DNA of 64,000 nt from Oscillospiraceae bacterium (GCA_015065965.1 SVPH01000002.1:56656-120655); one strand, 5' to 3'; shown: positions 17,540 to 26,327, counted from the stretch's first letter. Numbers and translations are program-made. Notes: a model not told the origin generated them from the letters alone.

Positions 17540-18700
17540 TTATTCAAAATTTTTGCATATTATTTCTGTTACTTCTTCATCCGTCGGGGAATTATCTGAC
17601 TCGGAGAAGAAGTAGAATTCGGTCATGAGGACTTTGCTGCCCTTTTGCAGAATAACCACGCTTAAAACAGGCGTACGGTAATATATGCCGTAATCAAAGT
17701 TGTCTCCCGATAATTTTTCAACCTCTGAATTTATTTCAAATGATTTATCTTCAAAAAAGTAGTCCCAAACAACCCATTTGGCAAGAAGAGGGCTGATTGT
17801 TTCATGGTAACTTATGATAGTCCGGCAGTTTCTGGTTGTTCCGTCGGAGAATGTTACATCGTCATCTTCGCTCCAATAGTAATTTACGGACGATGCATAA
17901 TTACTCCATTTTTGGTATAAAATTCCTTCGTTACCGCTTTTTCTTGAAGCACTGTCGGGTAAAAAATCATCAAGCGTTGCAAACGGAACGGATTCATTTT
18001 CCGGCGGAGAAGGATTCCATACATCTCTGCTTTTCTCCATTGAATAAAAGAACGGGATTATCGCAGCGCAAAAAATTATTATTGAAATATATTTTGCAGC
18101 ATCAAAGAAGAAATTGATTTTGCTGCCCTTTTTTGTGTATGTATCCGAATTTTCAATGTTCTTTTTATATGTGCTGATGTTTATTATATCAGCAATTTGT
18201 TTTAAAACAGTGTATAAAAGGAGAAATATAGGCATAATGAAAGCGGATAAACCAAAACTTACGGTAGAAGTACCGATTTCTTCAAACAAAATATACATTG
18301 CTATCGGCAATAACAGCAAAATAAAAGACAAGGTGTTTTGTTTTGCGTGATATTTTATTGCATCATTATGAATTTCCGTTAATCGTTCGTCATTTTCGAT
18401 GCCCGGAATTTCTGCTCCGACAGAGCGGTACAACTCAAGATTCTTCATCTCGTCTGTCAGTTGCCATCCGTATTTTTGCCTTAATGATCTTGCTTCATCT
18501 GCGTGTTTTTCTTTTCCTTTAAGCCATATGCGGTAGCGAATTTTCTGAGGTGTTTGCTGGGTGAAAACTGCATAGTCGAATGTTGAAAAGTTATAAAAAA
18601 TATAACCTTCCGCAGCCATATCTTCAAGCCATTTTTCAATTTTATCGGTGCAGTATAATGAACAGGGAATAAAGCGGCGGATTTTCTTTTGTTTCTCCAT
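17540..18700 (-). CDS. DUF2812 domain membrane protein
   Basis: A 386-aa protein. Residues 1-110 are a DUF2812 domain (RRFIPCSLYCTDKIEKWLEDMA, GYIFYNF, YRIWLKGKE). About 125-185 holds two or three membrane segments, another lies near 205-228 before an outward-facing C-terminal domain of about 150 residues. Function unknown. In other Bacillota DUF2812 genes often follow a PadR-type repressor; none is present here, and the gene has its own promoter. Start at 18700 chosen because GGGAGG is 7 nt upstream; a longer frame to 18760 lacks a ribosome site. Confidence 0.88.
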   Translation of the reverse strand: MEKQKKIRRFIPCSLYCTDKIEKWLEDMAAEGYIFYNFSTFDYAVFTQQTPQKIRYRIWLKGKEKHADEARSLRQKYGWQLTDEMKNLELYRSVGAEIPGIENDERLTEIHNDAIKYHAKQNTLSFILLLLPIAMYILFEEIGTSTVSFGLSAFIMPIFLLLYTVLKQIADIINISTYKKNIENSDTYTKKGSKINFFFDAAKYISIIIFCAAIIPFFYSMEKSRDVWNPSPPENESVPFATLDDFLPDSASRKSGNEGILYQKWSNYASSVNYYWSEDDDVTFSDGTTRNCRTIISYHETISPLLAKWVVWDYFFEDKSFEINSEVEKLSGDNFDYGIYYRTPVLSVVILQKGSKVLMTEFYFFSESDNSPTDEEVTEIICKNFE

Positions 18701-18731
18701 ATTTATTCCTCCCGACATTTCTTTTTGTTCT

Positions 18732-18760
18732 ATTATAATATGCATACAGAAAAAAAGCAA
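18732..18760 (-). promoter_or_regulatory. Promoter of the DUF2812 gene
   Basis: On the minus strand: TTGCTT, 17-bp spacer, TATAAT. Its -35 overlaps the T-run of the upstream gene's terminator. Confidence 0.7.
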
Positions 18761-18787
18761 CCCATCGGTTAATGTAACCGATGGGTA
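18751..18787 (-). terminator. Terminator of the secreted propeller-like protein gene
   Basis: Minus strand: ACCCATCGGTTA-CAT-TAACCGATGGGT stem (12 bp), followed after GC by TTTTTTT. Confidence 0.9.
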
Positions 18788-18792
18788 AAATC

Positions 18793-20811
18793 TTATCCGA
18801 AAATTACATCAAAAATAAGATGAAATTCTTTGAAAAATGTAACAAAGTATCTGATTACATCGCCGAAAACTCTTTCCATAACAGCAGCAAAAGAATTGTC
18901 TTCAACAACTTCGTTACCGTCTGTGAGCATCCATACCTGGCATGCATAGAAGGGGTTTGCCGTGCCTATCATAAGACCGTCATCAAGAACGGAGAAAGTT
19001 CTCAGACCGTGGTTATATGGGTCGTTAAAACCGTTGATCGTGATTGCTTCAAAGTTAACGCCGTCTTCAGAAACATAAAGGTCAAAACCTCTTGTTGCAT
19101 CCTTCATGTAACCTGCGCATTCCAAGAATCCTTCAACAGTATCCCAAAGGCTTACAAGCGCAATATCCTGAGTTGATGTTCTGCCCTTAGCCTTGTTTAC
19201 CATCATGTTTGCAAGTTCATCAACGCTGTATTTCTCGAAAAGTTTTCTTACATTTGCGGCATCTTCGGTTTCTGTTACGCAAGCAGTTGCAATTTCGCTG
19301 TTGCTGCTGCCCGAAATCTCAATAAATGTTTTGATATAGCCGATAAGTGATGCCCATTCTGCGGGAGTCATTGAAAGAAGGTCACCGTTTGCAAACTGAC
19401 CAATTGGTTCAAGCAGGCTGCTTGTATCAAATGTGCCGACGTAGAGTTTGCCGTTGTAGTCAGCCATACGCCAGATATACTGGTTTTCGTTTCTGCCGAA
19501 GCCTGAATCAAGACCCGAGAGACTGCCTTTCGGGAACATTTCGGTTGCATTGCCCATAACAAGTTCAATGTTTTCGTTTTTGTCCATTCTGTAAAGGCTT
19601 ACGGACTGCTCAAGGTTAGCATTCATGAAGTCGAAATCTGCGTTGAAAAGTATGTTTTCAAGAGGAATCTCTTCGTCATTATATTCGCCGATGTAAAGGT
19701 AACCGTTATAGATATGAAGAACACCTGCGCCTGCCCTTGTTCTTTCAGGGTCAATGCCGAATGTGTATTTTGCACCGTCAGCCTTGTCACCGATAACGGG
19801 AGTCCAGGTCCATTCATCATAGTTTTTGCCCATATTGCCGCGAACAATTGCAAAGGACTGCATTGTGTTTTCATCGGGTTTGTTGTCGGGTGTACCGGTG
19901 CAGATTGAAACATAGAGCGCGTTGTTATATTCAACCATTTCCCAGATTGAGCCGCCGTAAATGCTGTCGGGGAAGTGATATGCAGGGTAATCAAAAAGAT
20001 CCTGCTGGTCTGCAATAACGGTAAATGCTTCCTGACCTGCCGAGGGATTTGAAGAAATAAGAATCTGAGGACCTTCAAGGGTTACCATGCTTACAACAAG
20101 GTAGTCACCAAAAGCGCAAAGGCCTCTGATGCCTGTGCAGATGCCCTGAAGATATGCTGCATAATAATCTTTCGGATTAATTCCTTCATAGATGATTGTG
20201 CATTTATCTGTTGCAGGGTCAACTTCAACGATTTTGGGCAGACCGTTAACCGAACCGCAGAAGTAAAGTTTATCCTTAAATGTGCAGGCGTTGCGCAACT
20301 GAACCGAGTTGCCGTCAACGGAAGCCCCCATAAGAACGGTTACTTCGTTTGTTTTGGTGTTGATTTTTGTAAGAAGACCTCCTGTTGTTGCGCCGTCAGG
20401 CTCGCCGGTGTAGAAATGACCGTTATACATAACATCAAGCGTTGCGTTCATTTCGGCAGGGTCAAAATCATGACCGAGAACAGAATCCATAAAGCCGAGA
20501 GTAAGTCCTAATGAATTGTAGTTTGTTGAAACATAAACATAATCGCCGTAGGGGACTGATGCCCATGCGTAGTTCTGACCTCTGTCGCCCTGACCGTTGT
20601 CAAGAGCCGATACGGTGCCGTTTCCTGTGTAGTCGACAATACCGTCTGTTTCACCTGAGCCTTTAGCAGGATGAGATATTTTAGTCAGTTCATATTCACC
20701 GGATTTGTAACTGACTGCGCCGCCTGAAGCATAAGATACGGCTGAAAGACCTAAAATCATGGATATTACCAGTACAACACTGATAACGGCTGAGAGTTTT
20801 TTCTTTTTCAT
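18793..20811 (-). CDS. Large secreted protein of unknown function, propeller-like
   Basis: A 672-aa protein with a clear signal peptide (KKKKLSAVISVVLVISMI, cut near SYASG). The body contains repeated short beta blocks (YGDYVYVSTNY, LYFCGSVNG, YNNALYVSICTGTP, YNGYLYIGEYND, YNGKLYVGTFD, LMIGTANPFYACQVW) spaced like blades of a beta-propeller. No catalytic motif recognised. The last 25 residues form a hydrophobic, aromatic-rich tail (VIRYFVTFFKEF, LIFDVIFG) like those on other secreted proteins in the window. Start: AAGGAG lies 7 nt before the ATG at 20811. It stands alone with its own terminator. Confidence 0.85.
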   Translation of the reverse strand: MKKKKLSAVISVVLVISMILGLSAVSYASGGAVSYKSGEYELTKISHPAKGSGETDGIVDYTGNGTVSALDNGQGDRGQNYAWASVPYGDYVYVSTNYNSLGLTLGFMDSVLGHDFDPAEMNATLDVMYNGHFYTGEPDGATTGGLLTKINTKTNEVTVLMGASVDGNSVQLRNACTFKDKLYFCGSVNGLPKIVEVDPATDKCTIIYEGINPKDYYAAYLQGICTGIRGLCAFGDYLVVSMVTLEGPQILISSNPSAGQEAFTVIADQQDLFDYPAYHFPDSIYGGSIWEMVEYNNALYVSICTGTPDNKPDENTMQSFAIVRGNMGKNYDEWTWTPVIGDKADGAKYTFGIDPERTRAGAGVLHIYNGYLYIGEYNDEEIPLENILFNADFDFMNANLEQSVSLYRMDKNENIELVMGNATEMFPKGSLSGLDSGFGRNENQYIWRMADYNGKLYVGTFDTSSLLEPIGQFANGDLLSMTPAEWASLIGYIKTFIEISGSSNSEIATACVTETEDAANVRKLFEKYSVDELANMMVNKAKGRTSTQDIALVSLWDTVEGFLECAGYMKDATRGFDLYVSEDGVNFEAITINGFNDPYNHGLRTFSVLDDGLMIGTANPFYACQVWMLTDGNEVVEDNSFAAVMERVFGDVIRYFVTFFKEFHLIFDVIFG

Positions 20812-20841
20812 AACTGTCTCCTTAAATTGATTTAACAAAAT

Positions 20842-20890
20842 TAAAGCGCAGACTGTATTTGGCAAAGGTGCTTATGCAGACTGCGTTTTA
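20842..20890 (-). terminator. Possible weak terminator
   Basis: Minus strand: AAACGCAG-T-CTG and CAG-T-CTGCG-C-TTT pair around a long loop, then TTTAATTTTG. It lies downstream of the small membrane protein gene and within the leader region of the next gene. The stem has a T-T mismatch and a bulge. Confidence 0.4.
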
Positions 20891-20958
20891 ACTTTTTAAA
20901 CAAAATATAATAAATTTGTTGCTTTTTGAATGCTAAAATATTAACGAATTGTTAAATG

Positions 20959-20977
20959 TGTTACATATAGCGTAACA
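20959..20977. promoter_or_regulatory. Short inverted repeat, possible operator
   Basis: TGTTAC-N7-GTAACA, with a further TGTTACA at 20979-20985. It sits just past the stop of the 126-aa gene and about 150 bp before the secreted protein gene. Arms are only 6 bp, so this is tentative. Confidence 0.3.
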
Positions 20978-20980
20978 TTG

Positions 20981-21361
20981 TTACATTTTGGAAATTTGAT
21001 TGCCGAGTTCTGTTATTTTAGGTGCAATTTTACTTTTTTTCTTTTTGAAACACCAAAGATATGTTGGGTAAGCGACAGCGACAATTATTGCTCCGATAAT
21101 GCCGGTAATAATTCCGGCGGCAACTGATTTCCCTCCCCAAACCAAAATCAGGCTGAAACCCGCGCCGAAAATCAGAGCGCCGATTATTCCGACAATGATT
21201 GAAACTGCCGTTGCTGTTGAATTTACACTTTTGTCCAGTTTACGCATTTGCTCAAGCGGTGATGGTTCTTTTGGCATTTCTGTGTATTTTTTTCTGATTT
21301 TTTCCGCTTCTTCTTTTTCTTGTGATGAATACGAGTAAATAAATTTGTTGTTTTCGTTCAT
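20981..21361 (-). CDS. Small membrane protein with two transmembrane segments
   Basis: A 126-aa protein. The charged, soluble N-terminus (FIYSYSSQEKEEAEKIRKKY, then KEPSPLEQMRKLDKSV) is followed by two hydrophobic helices around 52-74 and 78-99 and a basic tail (CFKKKKSKIAPKI). I recognise the family from many Bacillota genomes but know no established function; no enzyme motif is visible. Start at 21361 with GGGAGG 10 nt upstream; the longer open frame to 21523 runs into the histidine kinase gene and is not used. The ribosome site is partly inside a hairpin (see separate entry). Confidence 0.8.
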   Translation of the reverse strand: MNENNKFIYSYSSQEKEEAEKIRKKYTEMPKEPSPLEQMRKLDKSVNSTATAVSIIVGIIGALIFGAGFSLILVWGGKSVAAGIITGIIGAIIVAVAYPTYLWCFKKKKSKIAPKITELGNQISKM

Positions 21362-21373
21362 AAATAAAAACCT

Positions 21374-21405
21374 CCCTGCGATTTGTTCAAATGATAACCG
21401 CAGGG
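21374..21405 (-). terminator. Hairpin overlapping terminator and ribosome site
   Basis: Minus strand: CCCTGCG, 18-nt loop, CGCAGGG, then AGGTTTTTATTT. It fits a terminator for the histidine kinase operon, yet its right arm contains the first half of the GGGAGG ribosome site of the next gene (ATG at 21361). Confidence 0.6.
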
Positions 21406-21440
21406 AATTAAAAAAATGATTTTGTTTTGTTTGGAAAATG

Positions 21441-22508
21441 TTAATTTGTGAGTTTAACGGTAAAAATGCTGCCTTTACCAAGTGAACTTTCAACTGAAAT
21501 TTCTGCACCGAGGATATCAACAATTCTTTTTACAAGGGCAAGTCCCAGCCCGTTTCCGTGAGTAGTGTGAGATGTGTCACCCTGATAGAATTTTTCAAAA
21601 ATATGTTTGCCTGTTTCAGGGCTCATTCCGCAGCCCGTATCCGCAACAGAAACGGTGATATGTCCGTTTTCTTCAAACATTCTGACGGTAATTTTCCCGC
21701 CGCTTTCAGTGAATTTTATTGCGTTTGAGAGAAGATTGCTCCATACAAAAGACAGCAGTTCGGCATCTGTGTTTACATAAACATCATCTTTAATATCGGT
21801 TTCTATTTCAATGTTTTTTTCCTCCCATGCATTTTCAAAAACAAGCATGCATTCACATAAATGCTCACTTAAACATATTTTTTCAATATTAGGAAAAATA
21901 TTTTGATTTTCAAGTTTGTTCAATCTGAGAATATTGCTTATAAGTTCGGAAAGATAGCCCGATACTCTGATGATTGATTTTGCATATTCCATTCTTTTTT
22001 CTTCTGACAAATCGGGCTGTTCAAGCAGAGTTCCGTAATTTTGCAGAGCGGAAAGCGGAGTTTTCAGTTCGTGTGAAACATTTGAGATAAAATCGCTTCG
22101 CAGAGTTTCAACACCGGCAAGTTCTTGTGCCATTTTATTAAGATCACTTATAATCGGTGCGAACGCATTCATGCTTGTGTTCAAATGAATAGGTTCAATT
22201 CTTGCCGAAAAATCACCTTTTGTTATGCGCTGGGTTATATTGAGGATGTGTTTTACAGGTCTGTCAACCGTTATTTTTCTGCGGAAATGATCAAAAATGG
22301 TAAATACAAATGCAAGAAACACCGCATTCCAGAAGGTGAAAAGAGCAGCAAAATGTATATTTTCTTCCGTATAAACAATGCCGCTTGATTTTGCGAGCAG
22401 GTCTAAAAAAAGAACAACATTACATGTAAGAACAAAAGCAACAAGTGCAAAAAACAGCAGGTAACGGTATAATGCAATTAAAAATTTTTTCAGTGTTGTT
22501 TTGTTCAT
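21441..22508 (-). CDS. Membrane sensor histidine kinase
   Basis: A 355-aa kinase with membrane helices near 12-35 and 52-74, a HAMP-like linker (75-130), the phospho-acceptor box SNVSHELKTPLSAL (His146), the N box SNLLSNAIKFTESGG, then DTGCGM, and a GNGLGLALVKRIV ATP-lid block. The extracytoplasmic loop is short (about 16 residues), so the input is probably sensed in or near the membrane. It overlaps the response regulator gene by 4 nt (ATGA). The pair lies beside the exopolysaccharide operon and is transcribed away from it, so control of that operon is possible but not shown. Confidence 0.95.
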   Translation of the reverse strand: MNKTTLKKFLIALYRYLLFFALVAFVLTCNVVLFLDLLAKSSGIVYTEENIHFAALFTFWNAVFLAFVFTIFDHFRRKITVDRPVKHILNITQRITKGDFSARIEPIHLNTSMNAFAPIISDLNKMAQELAGVETLRSDFISNVSHELKTPLSALQNYGTLLEQPDLSEEKRMEYAKSIIRVSGYLSELISNILRLNKLENQNIFPNIEKICLSEHLCECMLVFENAWEEKNIEIETDIKDDVYVNTDAELLSFVWSNLLSNAIKFTESGGKITVRMFEENGHITVSVADTGCGMSPETGKHIFEKFYQGDTSHTTHGNGLGLALVKRIVDILGAEISVESSLGKGSIFTVKLTN

Positions 22509-23179
22509 GTTTTTATCACCGCTTTGTAGCCGAGTCCGTGAACGGTGACAATTTCAAACTCCGTGCAGTGAGAAAATTTGTCACGCAGTTTAGTCATATA
22601 TACATCAACGGTTCTCGTGCTTGAATTTGTATCAACATCCCAGAATTCATCCATCAGTTTTGAACGTGTAAATGTTTTTTTGGGGTAAGATAAAAGTTTG
22701 AATATAAGATCAAATTCACGAACAGTAAGGGGGATTTCCTCGCCGTTGTAATATGCAGTGTGCTCATCGGAATCAAGGGTAAGATTGCCTATTTCGAGTT
22801 TACGGCTGCTTGCTATTTTTGCCCTTCTGAGAAGTGCACCGATACGCAGCAAAAGTTCGTCAAGATCTATCGGTTTTACCATATAATCGTCAATGCCGAT
22901 GCTGTAACCCAGTCTTTTTGAGGCAAAATCGTCAAGTGCTGTCATAAAAAGTATGGGGATATCTTTGTTTGTATCTCTGACAACCTGTGCGAATTCAAAT
23001 CCGTTTGTTCCGGGCATCATAACATCAGTAATAATAATGTCAATTCCGTTTTCGTACATAACATCATATGCTTCGTTTACATCAAGGCAGCCGAATGTTT
23101 CGCAGCCGTTATTTGTCAGGTATGAGCATACCGTGCGGTTAAGGTCGCGATCGTCTTCAATTACAAGAATTTTAGGCAT
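22505..23179 (-). CDS. OmpR/PhoB-family response regulator
   Basis: A 224-aa protein: receiver domain 1-115 (acidic ED at 8-9, phospho-acceptor D52 in ITDVMMPG, K in MVKPID) and a winged-helix DNA-binding domain 130-224 (LTVREFDLIFKLL, RSKLMDEFWD, RTVDVYMTKLRDK). Start at ATG 23179 with AAGGAGG 8 nt upstream. First gene of a two-gene operon with the kinase. Confidence 0.96.
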   Translation of the reverse strand: MPKILVIEDDRDLNRTVCSYLTNNGCETFGCLDVNEAYDVMYENGIDIIITDVMMPGTNGFEFAQVVRDTNKDIPILFMTALDDFASKRLGYSIGIDDYMVKPIDLDELLLRIGALLRRAKIASSRKLEIGNLTLDSDEHTAYYNGEEIPLTVREFDLIFKLLSYPKKTFTRSKLMDEFWDVDTNSSTRTVDVYMTKLRDKFSHCTEFEIVTVHGLGYKAVIKT

Positions 23180-23280
23180 AATAAGCACCTCCTTTTTGCA
23201 TATTATCACTGAAATGTTTACAAAATATTAAATTTGCAAAGAATTCTTCATATAATATTATATATTTTTAATAAAAAGTA

Positions 23281-23309
23281 TTGAATTATAAAAAAAGATG
23301 AAGTATAAT
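23281..23309 (+). promoter_or_regulatory. Promoter of the exopolysaccharide operon
   Basis: TTGAAT, 17-bp spacer, TATAAT at 23304-23309. The predicted leader to the ATG at 23389 is about 73 nt, with no clear attenuator. All genes to 39583 are plus-strand and tightly spaced, so this may drive the whole locus. Confidence 0.7.
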
Positions 23310-23388
23310 ATAAAAAAATAGAATTATAATTGGCTTAATTCTGACTATCATTTAAAGTTTTGTGGCTCAAGGAGAGATACGGTATACA

Positions 23389-24159
23389 ATGGAACACGCA
23401 AAAATAAATTCAAATACAAATGCAAAGGAATATTATGTCATTGACCTTGCGCATGTTATAAAATCTGTTTGGCACAGAGCATGGGTGGTGGTTATTTCCA
23501 GCGTGCTGGCAGCGGCAATTGCTTTTTCAATTGCGGCGTTCGGAATAACCCCTACATACTCATCGTCAATTATGCTCTACGTTAACAACAGTTCGTTTAC
23601 GGTAGGGGATTTGGGATTCAGCATCAGTTCATCTGAAATCAGTGCTGCTCAGAGCCTTGTAAAAACATATACGGTTCTTCTTAAAAACCGAACAACGCTT
23701 GAAAAAATTATCAAAGCAACAGAGGTTTCATATACATGGGAAGAACTCTATGATATGATTGAGGCTGCACCTGTAAACGAAACCGAAATTATGGAGGTTA
23801 CCGTAACAACAACCGACCCTTATGAGGCGGAAAAGATTGCAAACGGTATTGCCAAGATTCTTCCTCAGAGAGTTTCCGAGATAGTTGAAGGCAGTTCAAT
23901 GGAGGTGGTTGACTCTGCTATTGCGGTCAACAAAAAGGTTGCTCCGAATATTACGCAGTTCACGGCAATCGGTTTTGTTCTCGGTGCATTGCTTTCGGTG
24001 GTGCTTCTTGTTGTGCTTGCACTTCTTGATAACACAATCCACGATGAAGAATATATCATCAACAACTACAATTATCCTGTTTTGGCGAAGATTCCCGACC
24101 TGCTCGATTCAGGCACAAAGAAATATTCGTACTATAACAGTTACAAAAAGTCTAATTGA
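23389..24159 (+). CDS. cpsC: Polysaccharide co-polymerase / chain-length regulator (Wzz/CpsC family)
   Basis: A 256-aa protein with two membrane helices (about 26-50 and 190-215) around an extracytoplasmic domain (TPTYSSSIMLYVNN, EIMEVTVTTTDPYEAEKIAN), the CpsC/Wzz_2 pattern. In gram-positive bacteria CpsC controls glycan chain length and activates the tyrosine kinase CpsD, encoded next. The ATG at 23389 is preceded by AAGGAGAG; the longer GTG-initiated frame from 23362 would place the ribosome site inside the gene. Confidence 0.93.
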   Translation: MEHAKINSNTNAKEYYVIDLAHVIKSVWHRAWVVVISSVLAAAIAFSIAAFGITPTYSSSIMLYVNNSSFTVGDLGFSISSSEISAAQSLVKTYTVLLKNRTTLEKIIKATEVSYTWEELYDMIEAAPVNETEIMEVTVTTTDPYEAEKIANGIAKILPQRVSEIVEGSSMEVVDSAIAVNKKVAPNITQFTAIGFVLGALLSVVLLVVLALLDNTIHDEEYIINNYNYPVLAKIPDLLDSGTKKYSYYNSYKKSN

Positions 24160-24175
24160 AAGCAGGTGAATTGAA

Positions 24176-24928
24176 ATGGGTATCAAAGGCAAAAAAAGCA
24201 GTTTTTTCTCAAATGCCGACAGCCAGAAAACGCTTCATAAAAATCTGGAATTCACTGCTACGGAACAATATAAACTTTTGCGTGCTAACCTTTCTTTCAC
24301 TTTACCTGAAGATAAGGAGTGCCCGATAATCGGCGTAACAAGCGCTATGAGAGGTGAGGGCAAAAGCACAACAGCGGTTAATTTGTCATATGTTCTTGCT
24401 GAGAGCGGCAAAAAAGTTCTTTTGATTGACGGCGACCTCAGAATTCCCAGTGTTGCAAAGAAAATGAGAATAGACGGCAATCAGGGTCTTACCGATTTGC
24501 TCAGGGGCGGCGAAACCGTTCAGATGAGCGATTTTAAATCTCAGTACTATAATAACTGGTATATCATGCCCTCGGGCCCGCTACCTCCCAATCCTTCGGA
24601 ATTGCTTGGCTCACGAAGGATGGAGAATGTGCTTAAAACACTTTCAGAGAATTTTGATTATATTGTTCTTGATCTTCCTCCGGTAAATATTGTTTCCGAT
24701 GCTTTGACTGTTTCAAAGTACATCGACGGAATGATAGTCGTTGTAAGAGAAGATTATACTGAGAAAAAAGAACTTGAAAACTGTTTCAGACTGCTGAAAC
24801 TTTCCGATGTTAATGTGCTCGGCTGTGTAATAAATGAGTCCAAGAACGGAAAAGGTTCTTACGGTAAATACAGATACAAACGTTATTACAAGTATTATAA
24901 AACTTACGGTGATAACGATAAGAAATAA
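24176..24928 (+). CDS. cpsD: Bacterial tyrosine kinase (CpsD/BY-kinase)
   Basis: A 250-aa cytoplasmic kinase. Walker A is in TSAMRGEGKSTTAVN, Walker A' in LLIDGDLRIPS, Walker B in YIVLDLPP. The C-terminus carries the expected autophosphorylation cluster, with eight Tyr in YGKYRYKRYYKYYKTYG. With CpsC it forms the regulator of Wzy-dependent glycan synthesis. 16 nt after cpsC. Confidence 0.95.
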   Translation: MGIKGKKSSFFSNADSQKTLHKNLEFTATEQYKLLRANLSFTLPEDKECPIIGVTSAMRGEGKSTTAVNLSYVLAESGKKVLLIDGDLRIPSVAKKMRIDGNQGLTDLLRGGETVQMSDFKSQYYNNWYIMPSGPLPPNPSELLGSRRMENVLKTLSENFDYIVLDLPPVNIVSDALTVSKYIDGMIVVVREDYTEKKELENCFRLLKLSDVNVLGCVINESKNGKGSYGKYRYKRYYKYYKTYGDNDKK

Positions 24929-24940
24929 GAAGGTGCAGGA

Positions 24941-25636
24941 ATGATTGATTTTCACTCCCACATTCTTCCGTGCATGGATGACGGCAGCCGAAGCGTTGAT
25001 GAAAGCATTGGAATGCTTAAATCGCTTTCCGAGCAAGGCATTGAAACCGTGGTTGCAACTCCGCACTTCTATGCTAACGATGAATCGGTTTCCGATTTCA
25101 TCGCAAGGCGGCAGTCATCGCTTGAAATGCTTGAAGAGTCGTTAACCCCTGATTTGCCGCAGATTCTGACCGGTGCTGAGGTTAAATACTATGAGGGAAT
25201 AAGCCGCATGCCTGATTTGAAGTCTCTTTGCATTCAGGGAACACATATTTTGCTCATTGAAATGCCGATGAGAAGATGGACGGAGTATGTTGTAAAAGAA
25301 CTTGTTGATATTTCATGTTCGGGTAATGTAACTGTTTTGCTTGCTCATGTTGACAGATACCTTAAATTTCAGCACAGCGGAATTGCGGAATATCTTTTGG
25401 CAAACGATATTATGATGCAGATGAATGCGGAGTATATTTGCAATTTTGCTACAAGGCATAAGGCGCTCGGATTACTGAAAAAACATACAATTCATGTGCT
25501 GGGCTCCGATTGCCACAATATGACTGACAGACGGCCTGATATAGGTAAGGCATATGAAGTCATTCGAAAGAAGTTTGGCAATGATTTCCTGATCGGCTTT
25601 AATGATTTTGGCAAAAATTTTTTAAGTGATATATAA
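24941..25636 (+). CDS. cpsB: PHP-type tyrosine-protein phosphatase (CpsB/YwqE family)
   Basis: A 231-aa manganese-dependent phosphatase of the PHP fold that dephosphorylates CpsD. Metal ligands are visible: HSH at residues 5-7, E/H in ATPHFY and TGAEVKYY, H in LLAHVDRY, and GSDCHN near the end. It follows cpsD by 12 nt. Gene order C-D-B differs from the pneumococcal B-C-D order. Confidence 0.94.
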   Translation: MIDFHSHILPCMDDGSRSVDESIGMLKSLSEQGIETVVATPHFYANDESVSDFIARRQSSLEMLEESLTPDLPQILTGAEVKYYEGISRMPDLKSLCIQGTHILLIEMPMRRWTEYVVKELVDISCSGNVTVLLAHVDRYLKFQHSGIAEYLLANDIMMQMNAEYICNFATRHKALGLLKKHTIHVLGSDCHNMTDRRPDIGKAYEVIRKKFGNDFLIGFNDFGKNFLSDI

Positions 25637-25658
25637 TTTCTTGAAAGGATGATTATTT

Positions 25659-26327
25659 ATGAAAAAAGTATTGGCAATTTGTTTGGCGGTTGTTATGGTG
25701 ATTTCCGCAGGTGTAATGGCATTTGCTCAGGGCGGATTTGTTTCAAGTCCTTCGGGCAATAAGGCTCCCGTTATTGTTACCGTAACTTATGGTGACAATT
25801 CATGCCGCCCCGAAATTATTGTTACACCTTATGTTGACAAAGAAACTCTTGAAGACTACAAAGAGCAGGCTTTGATTGATGCTTACAATGAAATCCTTAA
25901 CTGCGATAATCTTGCAGACCTTTGCTCAGGTCTTATTGCTCTTGCAGCAGAACTCGGACGCAATGTACGCAATTTTGCAATCAGTGATTTGTTTGATATC
26001 AGTGCATATCATACTCTTCCCCATGATTACTGCGGTACAATTACGCTTACACTCAACTCAGAAACACTTACCAATTTTGTAGGTCTTCTTCACCGCAACA
26101 GCGAAGGCGTCTGGGAACTTATCCCCAATGTGGTAGTTGATTATGATAATAACACAATCACATTTACTGTTAATAATTTCTCACCCTTTGCTATTGTTGT
26201 TGATACAGCAGCGGAAGATGCACCCAATACAGGCAGCAGCATATATATTCCTGCAATTGTAATGTGTGTATCAGCAGTTTCTCTTGCTGCTGTTCTCATC
26301 AGCCTTAAGAAGAAGCAGAGAGCATGA
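25659..26327 (+). CDS. Secreted protein with an APNTG sortase-type signal, in the capsule operon
   Basis: A 222-aa protein: signal peptide 1-23 (KKVLAICLAVVMVISAGVMA), a compact domain of about 160 residues with no family I recognise, then A188-P-N-T-G192, a hydrophobic helix and the basic end KKKQRA. That is the tripartite sortase signal with Ala in place of the usual Leu. The first part of the domain contains YGDNSCRPEIIVTPYVDKE and a helical segment; the second is beta-rich (VWELIPNVVVDYDNNTITF). Position between cpsB and the LCP gene suggests a role in anchoring or assembling the glycan; inferred. Its stop overlaps the next start by 4 nt (ATGA). Confidence 0.88.
   Translation: MKKVLAICLAVVMVISAGVMAFAQGGFVSSPSGNKAPVIVTVTYGDNSCRPEIIVTPYVDKETLEDYKEQALIDAYNEILNCDNLADLCSGLIALAAELGRNVRNFAISDLFDISAYHTLPHDYCGTITLTLNSETLTNFVGLLHRNSEGVWELIPNVVVDYDNNTITFTVNNFSPFAIVVDTAAEDAPNTGSSIYIPAIVMCVSAVSLAAVLISLKKKQRA

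Noticed and set aside
20981..21523. Longer start for the small membrane protein at 21523
   Set aside because: The extension overlaps the kinase gene's end and the terminator hairpin; GGGAGG supports the ATG at 21361.
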